Counted from the first letter of the stretch, positions 9,848 to 18,866 are shown. The stretch: 64,000 bases of DNA from Thermodesulfobacteriota bacterium (GCA_040753795.1 JBFMDX010000002.1:62001-126000), one strand, 5' to 3'. The notes: generated from the letters alone by a model not told the origin. Numbers and translations are program-made.

Positions 9848-10819
9848 GTGCCCCAGACAGTGTTCAACGGCATATCCAGAGACATCATCAGCGGCGTGGC
9901 CATATCCAGCCTGATTGTCTTTGTTTCCAGCCGGCTCCCGGTGCTAGGGGCGTTGGGACTGTTATCCCTGCCGCTGCCGATTTTTTACTACCGGGCCAAG
10001 CTCGGCAGGAAAAACGGCCTGATCATGCTGGCCGCTGTCATCGGGGTCATCTCCCTGATCATCGGGGGCGCTTCTCCGGATTTGATATTCGTGGCCGGTT
10101 TGCTGATGACGGGATTTGTGCTGTGCGAACTGGTGGAAAGGCAAATGAGTATCGAACAGACCCTGATGCTTACCGGCGGACTGGTTTTTTTCGCCGGGGT
10201 GTTTGGTCTAATCGTGTACAGCAACATGGCCGGCGCGCATCCGTGGGCGCTGCTGACCGCTTATATTGGAGAGAACCTGGCCTTTTCGCTGAAACTTTAC
10301 AAAGATGTAGGCATGCCGGCGGAACAGGTGCAGATCATCTCCCAGTCCCTGGAGACCATTCAGTACTATCTGGTTCGCATCCTTCCTTCCCTGTGCGGCG
10401 CCTTTTTGCTTCTTGTCGCCTGGATCACGTTCCTGGGCGCGCGGACCGTCCTGATCAAAAGGGGGATGGGGTTTCCGGATTTCGGCCGCTTGAATACCTG
10501 GCAGGCGCCGGAACCGTTGGTCTGGGGTGTTATCGCCTCCGGCGGCCTGCTGCTGCTGTCATACAGCCCGGCCCGGCTCATTGCCTTAAACGCCCTGATC
10601 CTGCTGATGACGATTTATTTCTTTCAGGGCATTGCCATTGTTTCTTACTGGTTTGAGAAAAAACATCTGCCCGCGGCCATGCGGTTTTTCATTTACAGCC
10701 TGATCGCTCTGTGGCATGTGCTGCTGGTGTTTATCGTCGGACTGGGTTTTTTTGACGTTTGGGCGGATTTCCGGCGCCTTAAACAACCCGAAACCGGCGA
10801 TACTAACCTTGATGAATGA
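9848..10819 (+). CDS. DUF2232 polytopic membrane protein
   Basis: A 323-residue integral membrane protein starting with GTG at 9848, preceded by a strong purine-rich site (AGGAGAGGGAGG). About eight hydrophobic helices are visible, for example LSLPLPIFYYRAKLG, GLIMLAAVIGVISLIIGGA, LMTGFVLCELVERQ and LIALWHVLLVFIVGLGFF. The LPIFYYRAKLG region and overall layout match DUF2232 (YybS-like) proteins, commonly encoded between rpsR and rplI in Desulfobacterota and Firmicutes. Function is unknown; the conserved location suggests a link to ribosome supply or envelope growth, but that is inference. Confidence 0.85.
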   Translation: MPQTVFNGISRDIISGVAISSLIVFVSSRLPVLGALGLLSLPLPIFYYRAKLGRKNGLIMLAAVIGVISLIIGGASPDLIFVAGLLMTGFVLCELVERQMSIEQTLMLTGGLVFFAGVFGLIVYSNMAGAHPWALLTAYIGENLAFSLKLYKDVGMPAEQVQIISQSLETIQYYLVRILPSLCGAFLLLVAWITFLGARTVLIKRGMGFPDFGRLNTWQAPEPLVWGVIASGGLLLLSYSPARLIALNALILLMTIYFFQGIAIVSYWFEKKHLPAAMRFFIYSLIALWHVLLVFIVGLGFFDVWADFRRLKQPETGDTNLDE

Positions 10820-10846
10820 CGACGAGAATATTGTGGAGGTTATATT

Positions 10847-11302
10847 ATGCAGGTAATACTAAAAGAAAGCATTGAATCCCTGGGAATGGCGGGTACTGAA
10901 GTCAAGGTGTCCGACGGGTACGCGCGCAACTACCTTTTCCCTCAGAACAAGGCGGTAGAAGCAACGCCCGCTAACCGCAAGATCATGGAGCAGAACCGTC
11001 AGAAACTGGAACTGCAGATCGCCCGGGAAAAAGAAGCGGCCATGGAAGCGGCTGGAAAGCTTGCCGGTGTGGTCTGCCGGGTGATGGCCAAAGCCGGACC
11101 CGAAGGACGGCTTTACGGATCGGTTACCGCCAGCGACATTTCCGCCGCGCTGAAGGACCAGGGTATTGACGTCTCCAAACGAATGCTTTTAATCCGTGAG
11201 CCCATCAAGGAAATCGGTACGTTTACGATCGCCATCAACCTGTACAAGGACATTCATCCGGAAATTACGGTTGAGGTGGTGAAAGAGGAAGACGAGGCAT
11301 AG
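10847..11302 (+). CDS. rplI: 50S ribosomal protein L9
   Basis: A 151-residue L9 of normal length, preceded by TGGAGGTT. The N-terminal rRNA-binding domain reads MQVILKESIESLGMAGTEVK and VSDGYARNYLFPQNKAV. A long connecting helix (about residues 41-75) follows, then the C-terminal domain with GPEGRLYGSVTASDISAAL and PIKEIGTFTIAINLYKDIHP. It lies 27 bp after the DUF2232 gene and 109 bp before dnaB in the same direction. Confidence 0.97.
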   Translation: MQVILKESIESLGMAGTEVKVSDGYARNYLFPQNKAVEATPANRKIMEQNRQKLELQIAREKEAAMEAAGKLAGVVCRVMAKAGPEGRLYGSVTASDISAALKDQGIDVSKRMLLIREPIKEIGTFTIAINLYKDIHPEITVEVVKEEDEA

Positions 11303-11411
11303 GCCTTTGTCTGGCGTTCCGGTGTAAGCGCCTGCTGTCTTTCCGGAGACCGGAGACGCAGGCGCAAAGCATATCCGCAATCGTCGATTGTGAAACGGGA
11401 AGGAGAGAGGC

Positions 11412-12812
11412 ATGCAGAAACCCGCCCCCAAAAAAGGTCGGGCTGGCTCAAAAACGACCTCAGATCCCTGGATTCACAATCTGCCTCCCCAGAATCTGGA
11501 AGCCGAGGAATCCATTTTAAGCTCGATCCTGATTGATCCGGATACGGCCGCCCTGTTTGATACGCTCGAAGTTCTGTCACCGGAAGATTTTTATAAAACC
11601 GCTCACCAGAAAATTTTTGCCGCCATTCAGGAACTGGTCGTTAAAAACGAGCCAGTGGACCTGATTACGGTCAAAAATCATCTTCAGGAATCCGGGGCGC
11701 TGGAAGACATCGGCGGCGGCGGGTACTTGGCGAATCTGGTCGCGTCCGCGCCCTATGCCATCAACATCAGGCATTACGCGGCCATTATCAAAAACAAATC
11801 GATTCTTCGGCGGCTGATTGAGCATTCCAGCGAAATCGTCCGCAAATGCTTTGAAAATCCGTCCGAGATCGAGGCGGTGATCGATTTTGCCGAGCGGTCA
11901 GTCTTTGAGGTCGCGGAAAAAAAAACCGCCAAGGCCTATTTCCAGCTCAACCAGATCATCCAGTCCAACATCAGCACCATCGCGGCCAACCAGGGCAAAT
12001 GGATCACCGGCGTGGCCAGCGGGTTTGAGCGGCTTGACAATCTGACCTCCGGTTTTCAGAATTCCGACCTGATTATTATTGCCGCCCGGCCCAGCATGGG
12101 AAAAACCGCCTTTGCCCTGAATATCACCCGCAACGCCGCGGCGTTCTCCGGACTTCCCGTCGCGTTTTTTTCCCTGGAAATGTCCAAGGAGCAGTTGTCC
12201 ATGCGGCTGCTCACGTCGGAAGCCCGGGTCAACGCCTTTCGCCTGCGAAGCGGCCACATCGGCAAGGATGACTGGATCAGGATTACCGACGCGGCCAGCG
12301 TCCTGGACACGGTACCGATCTATATCGATGATTCAGCCGGCCTGACCGTCATGGAAATCAGGGCCAAGGCACGCCGGATGAAAAAAGAAAAAAAGATCGG
12401 CCTGATTGTAATTGATTATCTCCAGTTGATGCGCCCGACGGAAACCGGAGAGCGGCGGGATCTGGAAGTGTCCGAAATGTCTCGTTCCCTGAAAAGCCTC
12501 GCCAAAGAATTGGACATCCCCATTATTGTCCTTAGCCAGCTCAACCGGGCACCGGAACAGAACCACGACAAGCGCCCCCTGCTTTCCCATCTGCGGGAAT
12601 CCGGCTCTCTGGAACAGGATGCCGATGTGGTGTTGTTTATTTACCGGGATGAAGTTTATAATAAAAATGAAGACAACCCCAACCGGGGCATTGCCGAAAT
12701 TATTATTGGCAAACAGCGCAACGGCCCCATCGGGAAAGTGTTTCTGCAGTTTGAGCCTTCCTATACCCGGTTTCAGGATCTGGCTACAGAAAATTATCCG
12801 GAAGAAACGTAG
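11412..12812 (+). CDS. dnaB: Replicative DNA helicase DnaB
   Basis: A 466-residue DnaB starting at an ATG preceded by AAGGAGAGAGG. The N-terminal domain that binds primase carries WIHNLPPQNLEAEESILSS. The RecA-like C-terminal domain has Walker A in AARPSMGKTAFALNI, FFSLEMSKEQLSMRLL, Walker B in LIVIDYLQLM and SHLRESGSLEQDADVVLFIYR. No intein or insertion is present. DnaB unwinds DNA at the fork and is loaded by DnaA/DnaC-type factors; a divergent dnaA lies about 4 kb downstream on the other strand. Confidence 0.97.
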   Translation: MQKPAPKKGRAGSKTTSDPWIHNLPPQNLEAEESILSSILIDPDTAALFDTLEVLSPEDFYKTAHQKIFAAIQELVVKNEPVDLITVKNHLQESGALEDIGGGGYLANLVASAPYAINIRHYAAIIKNKSILRRLIEHSSEIVRKCFENPSEIEAVIDFAERSVFEVAEKKTAKAYFQLNQIIQSNISTIAANQGKWITGVASGFERLDNLTSGFQNSDLIIIAARPSMGKTAFALNITRNAAAFSGLPVAFFSLEMSKEQLSMRLLTSEARVNAFRLRSGHIGKDDWIRITDAASVLDTVPIYIDDSAGLTVMEIRAKARRMKKEKKIGLIVIDYLQLMRPTETGERRDLEVSEMSRSLKSLAKELDIPIIVLSQLNRAPEQNHDKRPLLSHLRESGSLEQDADVVLFIYRDEVYNKNEDNPNRGIAEIIIGKQRNGPIGKVFLQFEPSYTRFQDLATENYPEET

Positions 12813-12827
12813 TGTGCCCGTGCATCG

Positions 12828-14483
12828 ATGAAGAATAAACTGGAAGGTCATGTTTCCGGACTAAAGGCGGATCAGAACCGCCGCCTGAACAACCTCTTCC
12901 GTCGTAAAATCCCCCCTGAATATATCATCACGCCGGAAATCGGCCGGGAACTGATGGACCTGTCCGACGAAATCCGGAGACAGATCGGGCTGCTGGTGGA
13001 CCGCCACGGCCGGGTGGCAGAAGTCCTGGTCGGCGATCACGCCGGTATCGTCATTCCCGATATCAGCCATTACCGGACCGCTGCCGGCCGGCTGCGGGGG
13101 CTGAAATGCGTTCATACCCATCTGGGTCAAGACCCCCTGACCCGGGATGACCTGACGGACCTGTCTCTGCTACGGCTGGATATAATGGCCGCCATTGTAA
13201 AAACCGGCGGCAGCGGCCTTTTCCGGGTCTACGCGGCTCACCTTCTGCCGAACGGGCCGGACAGGGCCCCTTATAAAATAATGGAACCCCTCCCGCCTGA
13301 CCGGTTGAATATCGGTTGTGATAAACTGATCGCCGAGATTGAAGATGAACTCGGCCAGTCGGGCGCTCTTCGCAAAGCCGGAACCGGCAGGGAGAAAGCC
13401 ATTCTGGTAAGCGTCACCACCGCGTCCAGGACCAGAGCCGATGAGTCTCTCAAGGAGCTGGCGGCCCTGGCGGAATCGGCCGGTATCGAGGTTGTCGATA
13501 CCGTCCTGCAGCAGAAGAAGGCCGTGGACGCCCGGTTCCTGTTGGGCCGGGGCAAATTGAGCGAACTGGTGGTTTTGGCGTTGCAACAGTCGGTGAATCT
13601 GCTGATTTTTGACCAGGAGTTGAATCCTTCCCAGAGTCGTTCCATCGCCGATCAGGTGGAACTCAACGTGATTGACAGAACCCAGCTCATCCTAGATATT
13701 TTTTCCCGGAGAGCCCAGTCCCGGGAAGGTAAACTGCAGGTGGAGCACGCTCAGCTTAAATACCTGCTGCCGCGGCTGGCCACGAAAAACACGGCCATGT
13801 CGCGTCTGACCGGCGGCATCGGCGGCCGCGGGCCCGGCGAGACAAAACTGGAGATCAACCGCAGACGGGCGCGGGAAAAGATCGTCCGCCTGGAAAGAGA
13901 GCTGGAGGCAATCCAGGGCCAGCGCCGGCAGCAGCGTACCCTGAGAAACAAAAAAGGGGTTCCCGTCGTCTCGATTATCGGCTACACCAACGCCGGCAAG
14001 TCAACCCTGCTAAACACCCTGACGAAAAGCGCCGTGGCCGCCGAGGACCGTTTGTTCATGACACTGGATCCATCCAGCCGGCGGTTGCGCTTTCCCCGGG
14101 ACATCGAAGTCATTATCACCGACACGGTGGGCTTTATCCGGGATCTCCCTAAAGAATTGATGGTGGCCTTCCGCGCTACACTCGAAGAGCTGGAGCACGC
14201 CGATCTTTTTATCCATGTGGTGGATATCAGTAACGACCAGTATGAAAACCAGATTGCGGTCGTCAAGAAAATCATAACCGACCTGAACCTTGACGATGTT
14301 CCGATAATATACGCGTTGAATAAGCAGGATCGGCTGGACTTTGAGGCCGCCGACCGCATCGCCCGTTCCCTCGGAGGGATTCTCATATCCGCCAACGATG
14401 AAACCACGTTGATACCGTTTATTCAGGCGGTTCAGGAGCGCGTCGAACAGATTGTTCGCAACAGCGCCGCCTTCCCTTCCTGA
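12828..14483 (+). CDS. hflX: GTPase HflX (long form)
   Basis: A 551-residue protein, longer than the roughly 430-residue E. coli HflX because of an N-terminal extension of about 180 residues (SGLKADQNRRLNNLFRR ... YKIMEPLPPDRLN), a feature seen in other HflX of this lineage. The HflX nucleotide-binding domain has FLLGRGKLSEL and LIFDQELNPSQSRSI, followed by TGGIGGRGPGETKLEINRR. The GTPase domain shows G1 GYTNAGKST, G3 DTVGFIRDLP and G4 NKQD. HflX splits or rescues stalled ribosomes under stress. It starts 15 bp after dnaB. Confidence 0.94.
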   Translation: MKNKLEGHVSGLKADQNRRLNNLFRRKIPPEYIITPEIGRELMDLSDEIRRQIGLLVDRHGRVAEVLVGDHAGIVIPDISHYRTAAGRLRGLKCVHTHLGQDPLTRDDLTDLSLLRLDIMAAIVKTGGSGLFRVYAAHLLPNGPDRAPYKIMEPLPPDRLNIGCDKLIAEIEDELGQSGALRKAGTGREKAILVSVTTASRTRADESLKELAALAESAGIEVVDTVLQQKKAVDARFLLGRGKLSELVVLALQQSVNLLIFDQELNPSQSRSIADQVELNVIDRTQLILDIFSRRAQSREGKLQVEHAQLKYLLPRLATKNTAMSRLTGGIGGRGPGETKLEINRRRAREKIVRLERELEAIQGQRRQQRTLRNKKGVPVVSIIGYTNAGKSTLLNTLTKSAVAAEDRLFMTLDPSSRRLRFPRDIEVIITDTVGFIRDLPKELMVAFRATLEELEHADLFIHVVDISNDQYENQIAVVKKIITDLNLDDVPIIYALNKQDRLDFEAADRIARSLGGILISANDETTLIPFIQAVQERVEQIVRNSAAFPS

Positions 14484-14493
14484 GGTTTATCCG

Positions 14494-14522
14494 TTGACAT
14501 ACCGGCCCCGGCATGCCATATT
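14494..14522 (+). promoter_or_regulatory. Promoter of suhB, placed for a near-leaderless transcript
   Basis: Perfect -35 TTGACA (14494-14499), a 17-bp spacer and -10 CATATT (14517-14522). Transcription would begin near 14529, only about 3 nt before the suhB ATG at 14532. A 14-bp palindrome ATATTAATTAATAT (14518-14531) overlaps the -10 box and runs up to the start codon. Confidence 0.55.
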
Positions 14523-14531
14523 AATTAATAT

Positions 14532-15314
14532 ATGTGCATTGATTTTGAGTATGTGAAACGGGTAGGGATCGGGGCTGCCTGCCAGGGAGCGGCGGTGCTC
14601 CGGTCTTATTTCGGCAAGGCCTTCGAAGTGAACCGGAAAGGCGAGAAGGATCTCGTCACAACGGCGGACACCACTTCCGAAAAAGCGATCATTCAGGCCA
14701 TTCGTTACCGTTTTCCGGATCATGCCATCATGGCTGAAGAAAGCGGCAGGACGGACGGCTCTGCCGCCATGCAGTGGATTATCGATCCCCTGGACGGTAC
14801 CACCAATTTTGCTCACGGGCTGGGGGTGTATGCTGTCTCCATTGCCTTTGCCTGCGATAATGAAGTGGCGGTCGGTGTGGTGCTGAACCCGGAAACAGGA
14901 GAACTGTTCACGGCTGTTCGCGGCAAAACCGCTGAACTGAATGGACAAGTCATCCATGTTTCGGAAACCGCTGCGATATCGGATGCCCTGCTGGTAACCG
15001 GTTTTCCATACGGCTGCAGGCAAAGCCTTCCGTCTCTGATGAACCGCTTTGGCAAATGCGTTGAAGCCGCCCAGGGAATCAGAAGGCTGGGCTCGGCCGC
15101 CCTGGATCTGTGCTATGTCGCCTGCGGCCGGTTTGACGGGTTCTGGGAGGAGCAGTTGAAGCCGTGGGACACTGCGGCGGGTATGCTGATCGCGCGTCAG
15201 GCCGGCGCGGAAATAACCGATTTTTCGGGGTTGCCATATTCCATCGACAAAAAAGAAATACTGGCGACAAATGGTGCCATTCATGAATCCATGCTGGCCA
15301 TTCTGAAGGGATAA
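14532..15314 (+). CDS. suhB: Inositol-1-monophosphatase family protein (SuhB-like)
   Basis: A 260-residue member of the lithium-sensitive phosphatase family. Metal-site motifs are EKDLVTTADTTSEKAI, the Glu pair in IMAEESG, WIIDPLDGTTNFAHG and the C-terminal WDTAAGMLIARQAGAEITD. It hydrolyses inositol or related sugar monophosphates; SuhB also acts in rRNA antitermination in E. coli. There is no Shine-Dalgarno sequence before the ATG, and the promoter lies directly on the start, so translation may be leaderless. The following small gene begins 11 bp after the stop. Confidence 0.9.
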   Translation: MCIDFEYVKRVGIGAACQGAAVLRSYFGKAFEVNRKGEKDLVTTADTTSEKAIIQAIRYRFPDHAIMAEESGRTDGSAAMQWIIDPLDGTTNFAHGLGVYAVSIAFACDNEVAVGVVLNPETGELFTAVRGKTAELNGQVIHVSETAAISDALLVTGFPYGCRQSLPSLMNRFGKCVEAAQGIRRLGSAALDLCYVACGRFDGFWEEQLKPWDTAAGMLIARQAGAEITDFSGLPYSIDKKEILATNGAIHESMLAILKG

Positions 15315-15325
15315 AGAGGTAAACG

Positions 15326-15523
15326 ATGAGTGACCGTCAAGGTTCAACAACTATCAGCGATGAAGTCGGATGCGTTGGAAATTTCGATCCTTATGACCAT
15401 CTCTGTTGCCGGAAATGTTCATTGGCCTTGCGTTGCATCGTGGAATGCAATCGCAGGGCCCGCCTGGAACAGGTCATGGGGTTGCTGGAATTTGAAGATA
15501 TCGGGCCGGCCGATCTGCAGTAA
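15326..15523 (+). CDS. Small Cys-rich protein of unknown function
   Basis: A 65-residue protein beginning 11 bp after suhB, with a purine-rich site (AAAGAGGTAAA) before the ATG. Five cysteines sit in the middle third (CVGNFD, then HLCCRKCSLALRCIVEC), a spacing that could bind zinc or an Fe-S cluster. The C-terminal part is an amphipathic helix (RRARLEQVMGLLEFEDI). I do not recognise a named family. It ends 12 bp before the convergent glcD-like gene. Position and ribosome-binding site support a real gene. Confidence 0.6.
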   Translation: MSDRQGSTTISDEVGCVGNFDPYDHLCCRKCSLALRCIVECNRRARLEQVMGLLEFEDIGPADLQ

Positions 15524-15535
15524 GCCGGAGCCCGG

Positions 15536-16924
15536 TTATTTCCCGGTGGAAAATATCTTGCCGGGATTCAGTATATTGAAGGGATCAAACAGCGCCTTTA
15601 TTTTTTTCATCAACGCCATCTCCGTCGGGCCGATCTCTTTTCCCATATAAGCCGACTTGGTGATGCCGATCCCATGCTCCCCGGAAATGGTTCCCCCTAA
15701 AAGAAGCGTATAGTCAAACAGTTCGTCTACCGCCTTCTCGGCTGCCTGCAGCTGCCGGCTGTCGCTTTTGTCCAGCATGATATTGACGTGAATGTTGCCG
15801 TCACCGGCATGGCCGAAACTGGCTGTTACCAGGCCGGTTTCGTCGCCGATCCGTTTGATCATTTCAACCATATCCGGAATACGGTTTCTGGGAACCACGA
15901 TGTCCTCGTTGATTTTGTCCGGGGCAAAGGCATAAAGTGCCGGAGAAACCGCTTTCCTGGCTCGCCAGAGCCGGTCGGCCGCTTCCCTGTTTTCCGCCGT
16001 TTTGATGTCCACCGCACCTTGATCGCGGCAGATTTCCTCAAGGCGGGTCAGGGCCTCACGGTTGGCTGAAGGAGAGCCGTCCACCTCCAGCAGGAGAATG
16101 GCGGCGGCGTCAACGGGAAGCCCGGCGTTAAGACTCGTCTCCACGCAACGGATGGAGTTGTTGTCCATGTATTCAATGGTTCGGGGGATGAGGCCCTGCT
16201 GAATGATACGGGACACGGTTTGGGCGGCGGATTTCATGCTGGGAAAAACCGCCGTCATGGTTCTGATGTCTTCAGGCAGGGGCAGCAGCCGCAGCGTGAT
16301 TTCCGCAATAATGCCCAGGGTCCCTTCCGATCCCGTCATCAGTCGCGTCAGGTCATAACCGACTACGCCCTTGGCGGTCGACACTCCGGTGTGAATAATT
16401 TCTCCGGTGGGCAGCACCACCTTCAGGCCCAGTACATAATCCCGGGTGACGCCGTATTTGACTGCCCGGGGGCCTCCGGCGCATTCGGCGACATTGCCAC
16501 CCAGGGTGGAAAATGCCGAGCTCGCCGGATCCGGGGGATAAAAAAGGCCGAGTCGCTCCACGGCGGCGTGAAAATCCCCGGTGATGACACCCGGTTCAAC
16601 CCGGGCTACCAGGTTATCCCGGTCGATATCCAGGATGCGGTTCAACCGGCTGGTAACCAGCACCACGCCGCCGTTTACGGCCAGTGACCCGCCGGTCATG
16701 CCTGATCCGGAGCCGCGGGGGACAATAATGAATTTTTCGCGGCAGGCCAGTTCAAGAATACGCGAAATTTCCTCCGCGCTCGCCGGGAAAACAACGGCAT
16801 CAGGCGGGTATTTCCGGGCAGTAGCGTCATAGGCGTAACAGACCAGATCTTCTTTCTTCCGGGTACAGTAATTGTGGCCGGTGATCTGCCGCAGTGCCTG
16901 AAAAGCCCTTTCGGATAGCGTCAT
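15536..16924 (-). CDS. FAD-linked oxidase, GlcD / D-lactate dehydrogenase type
   Basis: A 462-residue flavoprotein. The N-terminal PCMH-type FAD-binding domain has PRGSGSGMTGGSLAVNGG, YPPDPASSAFSTLGGNVAEC and YVLGLKVVLPTGEI; the C-terminal FAD-oxidase domain carries ASFGHAGDGNIHVNIM and GGTISGEHGIGITK. These are the landmarks of glycolate oxidase subunit D and FAD-dependent D-lactate dehydrogenases. Typical Desulfobacterota partners are CCG-domain Fe-S proteins; none is adjacent, the nearest being at 33820. The physiological donor (glycolate, D-lactate or another 2-hydroxy acid) is not decided by sequence. Confidence 0.88.
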   Translation of the reverse strand: MTLSERAFQALRQITGHNYCTRKKEDLVCYAYDATARKYPPDAVVFPASAEEISRILELACREKFIIVPRGSGSGMTGGSLAVNGGVVLVTSRLNRILDIDRDNLVARVEPGVITGDFHAAVERLGLFYPPDPASSAFSTLGGNVAECAGGPRAVKYGVTRDYVLGLKVVLPTGEIIHTGVSTAKGVVGYDLTRLMTGSEGTLGIIAEITLRLLPLPEDIRTMTAVFPSMKSAAQTVSRIIQQGLIPRTIEYMDNNSIRCVETSLNAGLPVDAAAILLLEVDGSPSANREALTRLEEICRDQGAVDIKTAENREAADRLWRARKAVSPALYAFAPDKINEDIVVPRNRIPDMVEMIKRIGDETGLVTASFGHAGDGNIHVNIMLDKSDSRQLQAAEKAVDELFDYTLLLGGTISGEHGIGITKSAYMGKEIGPTEMALMKKIKALFDPFNILNPGKIFSTGK

Positions 16925-16950
16925 CGCTTATTATGCCTGTAAAGTTCAAG

Positions 16951-18336
16951 TTATAATTTGCCGTCTTCTATTTTTTTGCTCAGCAGATCGATCTCCTGCA
17001 TGGCCGATCGCTTGGATTTGATAGCGCTTTCAACGCAATTGACGGAGTGAATGACGGTGGCGTGGTATCGATTGTAACAGCGGCCGATTTCCTTGAGGGA
17101 CCGGTCCGTAAACCGCCTGGACAGAAAAATGCCTACCTGCCGCGGCCAGGTCAGACGCTGTTTCCGGGAGCGGGACATAATATCTTTTTCCAGGATGCCG
17201 TACTCTCTGCAGATGAGTTTTTTTATGGTATCAAGGGTTATCCGGCTGCGGGCGACGCTCATATTCTGGACGACACTGGCGGCCAGGGTGAGATCGACCG
17301 GTATCCCCAGCAGCGACGATTTCATGGCCACATTGTTGAGCCCGCTTTCCAGTTGACGCACATCGTCGACGAGGTTGTCTGCCAGATACTCCATGACATC
17401 AAAAGGCACCTGATAGCCATAAAGCTGTGATTTTTTCTGTAGGATCCGCACCCGGGTTTTAAAGTTCGGCGGCTCCATGGCGGTGATCAGACCGCATGCC
17501 AGCCGGGACTGCAACTGCCGGTTTAACCCGGGGATATCACCGGGAAGGCAGGCGTCGGTAAACAGCACCTTCCGGTCCGCATCCAATAGATAATCGACCA
17601 CCATGGCCAGTTCAGATTGAGTCCGCTCTCGCCCGGCCAGGGAATGAACATCCTCCAGCAGCAGCATATCGCATCCGGTCCTGTATTTTTCCTTGAAACG
17701 GCTGATGGATTTGGTGTTGAAGGCATAGACCATTTCATTGGAAAAGTCATCGGCAGTAATATAGTAGACCCTCGCAGATGTATCCGTCCTCAAGGCGTGA
17801 TGACCCAGCGCCTGGGTCAGATGGCTTTTGCCCATGCCCGGTTTGGACGTAAGGAACAGGGATTTGTTTAAACTGCTTTTTTTCGTTCCCATGGAGAGAA
17901 CCGCCGAAAAGGCGAAGTCGTTATTTTCTCCGACAACAAAATTTTCAAAGGTAAAATCTTTTTTCAACATTCGGCCGCCATTAGGCCGGACATGGAGGTC
18001 GGGCAACAGAAGCTGTCGCTCCGGCTTTGTTTTTTTTGTCTGTTTTTCAGGGCGGTGCGTCTCGGAAACGGATTCCCCCCGGGGTGGTTGGTCGCCGGCG
18101 GTCATAACGCCCAAAGACAGGGCATATGGCTTTCCCGCTGCCTGGCTGATTCTGGACGTCAGCAGTTCGCTGTAATTTCCTTCAACCCATTTTTTTGAAA
18201 ATCCGTTAGGGCAGTCGAGCGCAATCGTGCCGTTTTCAGAACCACGCCACTTCAACGGCTCTATCCACATCATATAATGACTCGACGGGATGTCTGTTTT
18301 TAATTCCGCCTTAACTTTTTCCCAGACAGATTCCAT
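16951..18336 (-). CDS. dnaA: Divergent chromosomal replication initiator DnaA
   Basis: A 461-residue DnaA from the ATG at 18336; the frame extends 32 codons upstream, but the domain I start MESVWEKVKAELKTDIPSSH fixes this one. Domain I is followed by a charged linker (PEKQTKKTKPERQ), a AAA+ domain and the DNA-binding domain IV. It departs from the norm. Walker A reads SKPGMGKSHL, lacking the first Gly. Walker B reads LLLEDVH where DnaA usually has IDDIQ. Sensor 1 reads TDAC, and the recognition loop reads NRYHATVIHS where GGRDHTTVLHA is standard. The Arg-finger region GLNRQLQSRLACGL is kept. It may be the only DnaA or a specialised paralogue. Confidence 0.85.
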   Translation of the reverse strand: MESVWEKVKAELKTDIPSSHYMMWIEPLKWRGSENGTIALDCPNGFSKKWVEGNYSELLTSRISQAAGKPYALSLGVMTAGDQPPRGESVSETHRPEKQTKKTKPERQLLLPDLHVRPNGGRMLKKDFTFENFVVGENNDFAFSAVLSMGTKKSSLNKSLFLTSKPGMGKSHLTQALGHHALRTDTSARVYYITADDFSNEMVYAFNTKSISRFKEKYRTGCDMLLLEDVHSLAGRERTQSELAMVVDYLLDADRKVLFTDACLPGDIPGLNRQLQSRLACGLITAMEPPNFKTRVRILQKKSQLYGYQVPFDVMEYLADNLVDDVRQLESGLNNVAMKSSLLGIPVDLTLAASVVQNMSVARSRITLDTIKKLICREYGILEKDIMSRSRKQRLTWPRQVGIFLSRRFTDRSLKEIGRCYNRYHATVIHSVNCVESAIKSKRSAMQEIDLLSKKIEDGKL

Positions 18337-18866
18337 AACCCCAGCAGCAAATGAACTTTCTGTTTGAATGATGACGGCCGCCCCGGAAAGGCCCAGAGGG
18401 GCTGGCAGGCGCAAAGACCAGCCAACAATCAACCGGCATCGTATGTTGTTAGAAAACCATTACGAGACGATGAGCAAATCTAAACAAATCAATATTTTCC
18501 TAAAATACGACAAGTATGAGGCCCCTTCCCCCAAATTATTCTTTCAGATAAACCGGATCGAAAAGCAGGTCAAGCCGGGAAAAAATCGGTTTTCTGAAAG
18601 AGAAACAATGTTTGCGCCAAAATATATATATTTGAAATTATTATATATCTTTTTTCTATTTCGGCAACCTATTCGAATTAGGGCATCTATTTTTGTTTTA
18701 ATTTTTTGATACTTTTCAGGGCAGTTACCGTGTTTTCAGTTTACCGCCTTCATACTTTACTTCCATTTTCTTTTTTTTTCTTAATTTTTCTTTTATTTTC
18801 TTTTTCGAAGAAATAACCGTCGGGAGGCACCATAAAAATTATTTTTGGGCCTTATAAAAATTTATA
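18337..18866. other. AT-rich gap upstream of dnaA, possible origin region without canonical DnaA boxes
   Basis: About 530 bp without a supportable gene. The part from about 18600 to 18840 is strongly AT-rich and contains long pyrimidine tracts (many T runs on the plus strand) and ATATATATA-like stretches, which could act as an unwinding element. I searched both strands by eye for TTATCCACA-type DnaA boxes and saw none. A short imperfect direct repeat, TTTTCAG followed by TTACCG, occurs twice at about 18713-18746. An origin is possible from position next to dnaA but is not shown. Confidence 0.3.

Noticed and set aside
18368-18709. Plus-strand frame of 113 codons upstream of dnaA
   Set aside because: Low-complexity AT-rich translation (Lys, Ile, Phe) with no ribosome-binding site; overlaps the dnaA upstream region.
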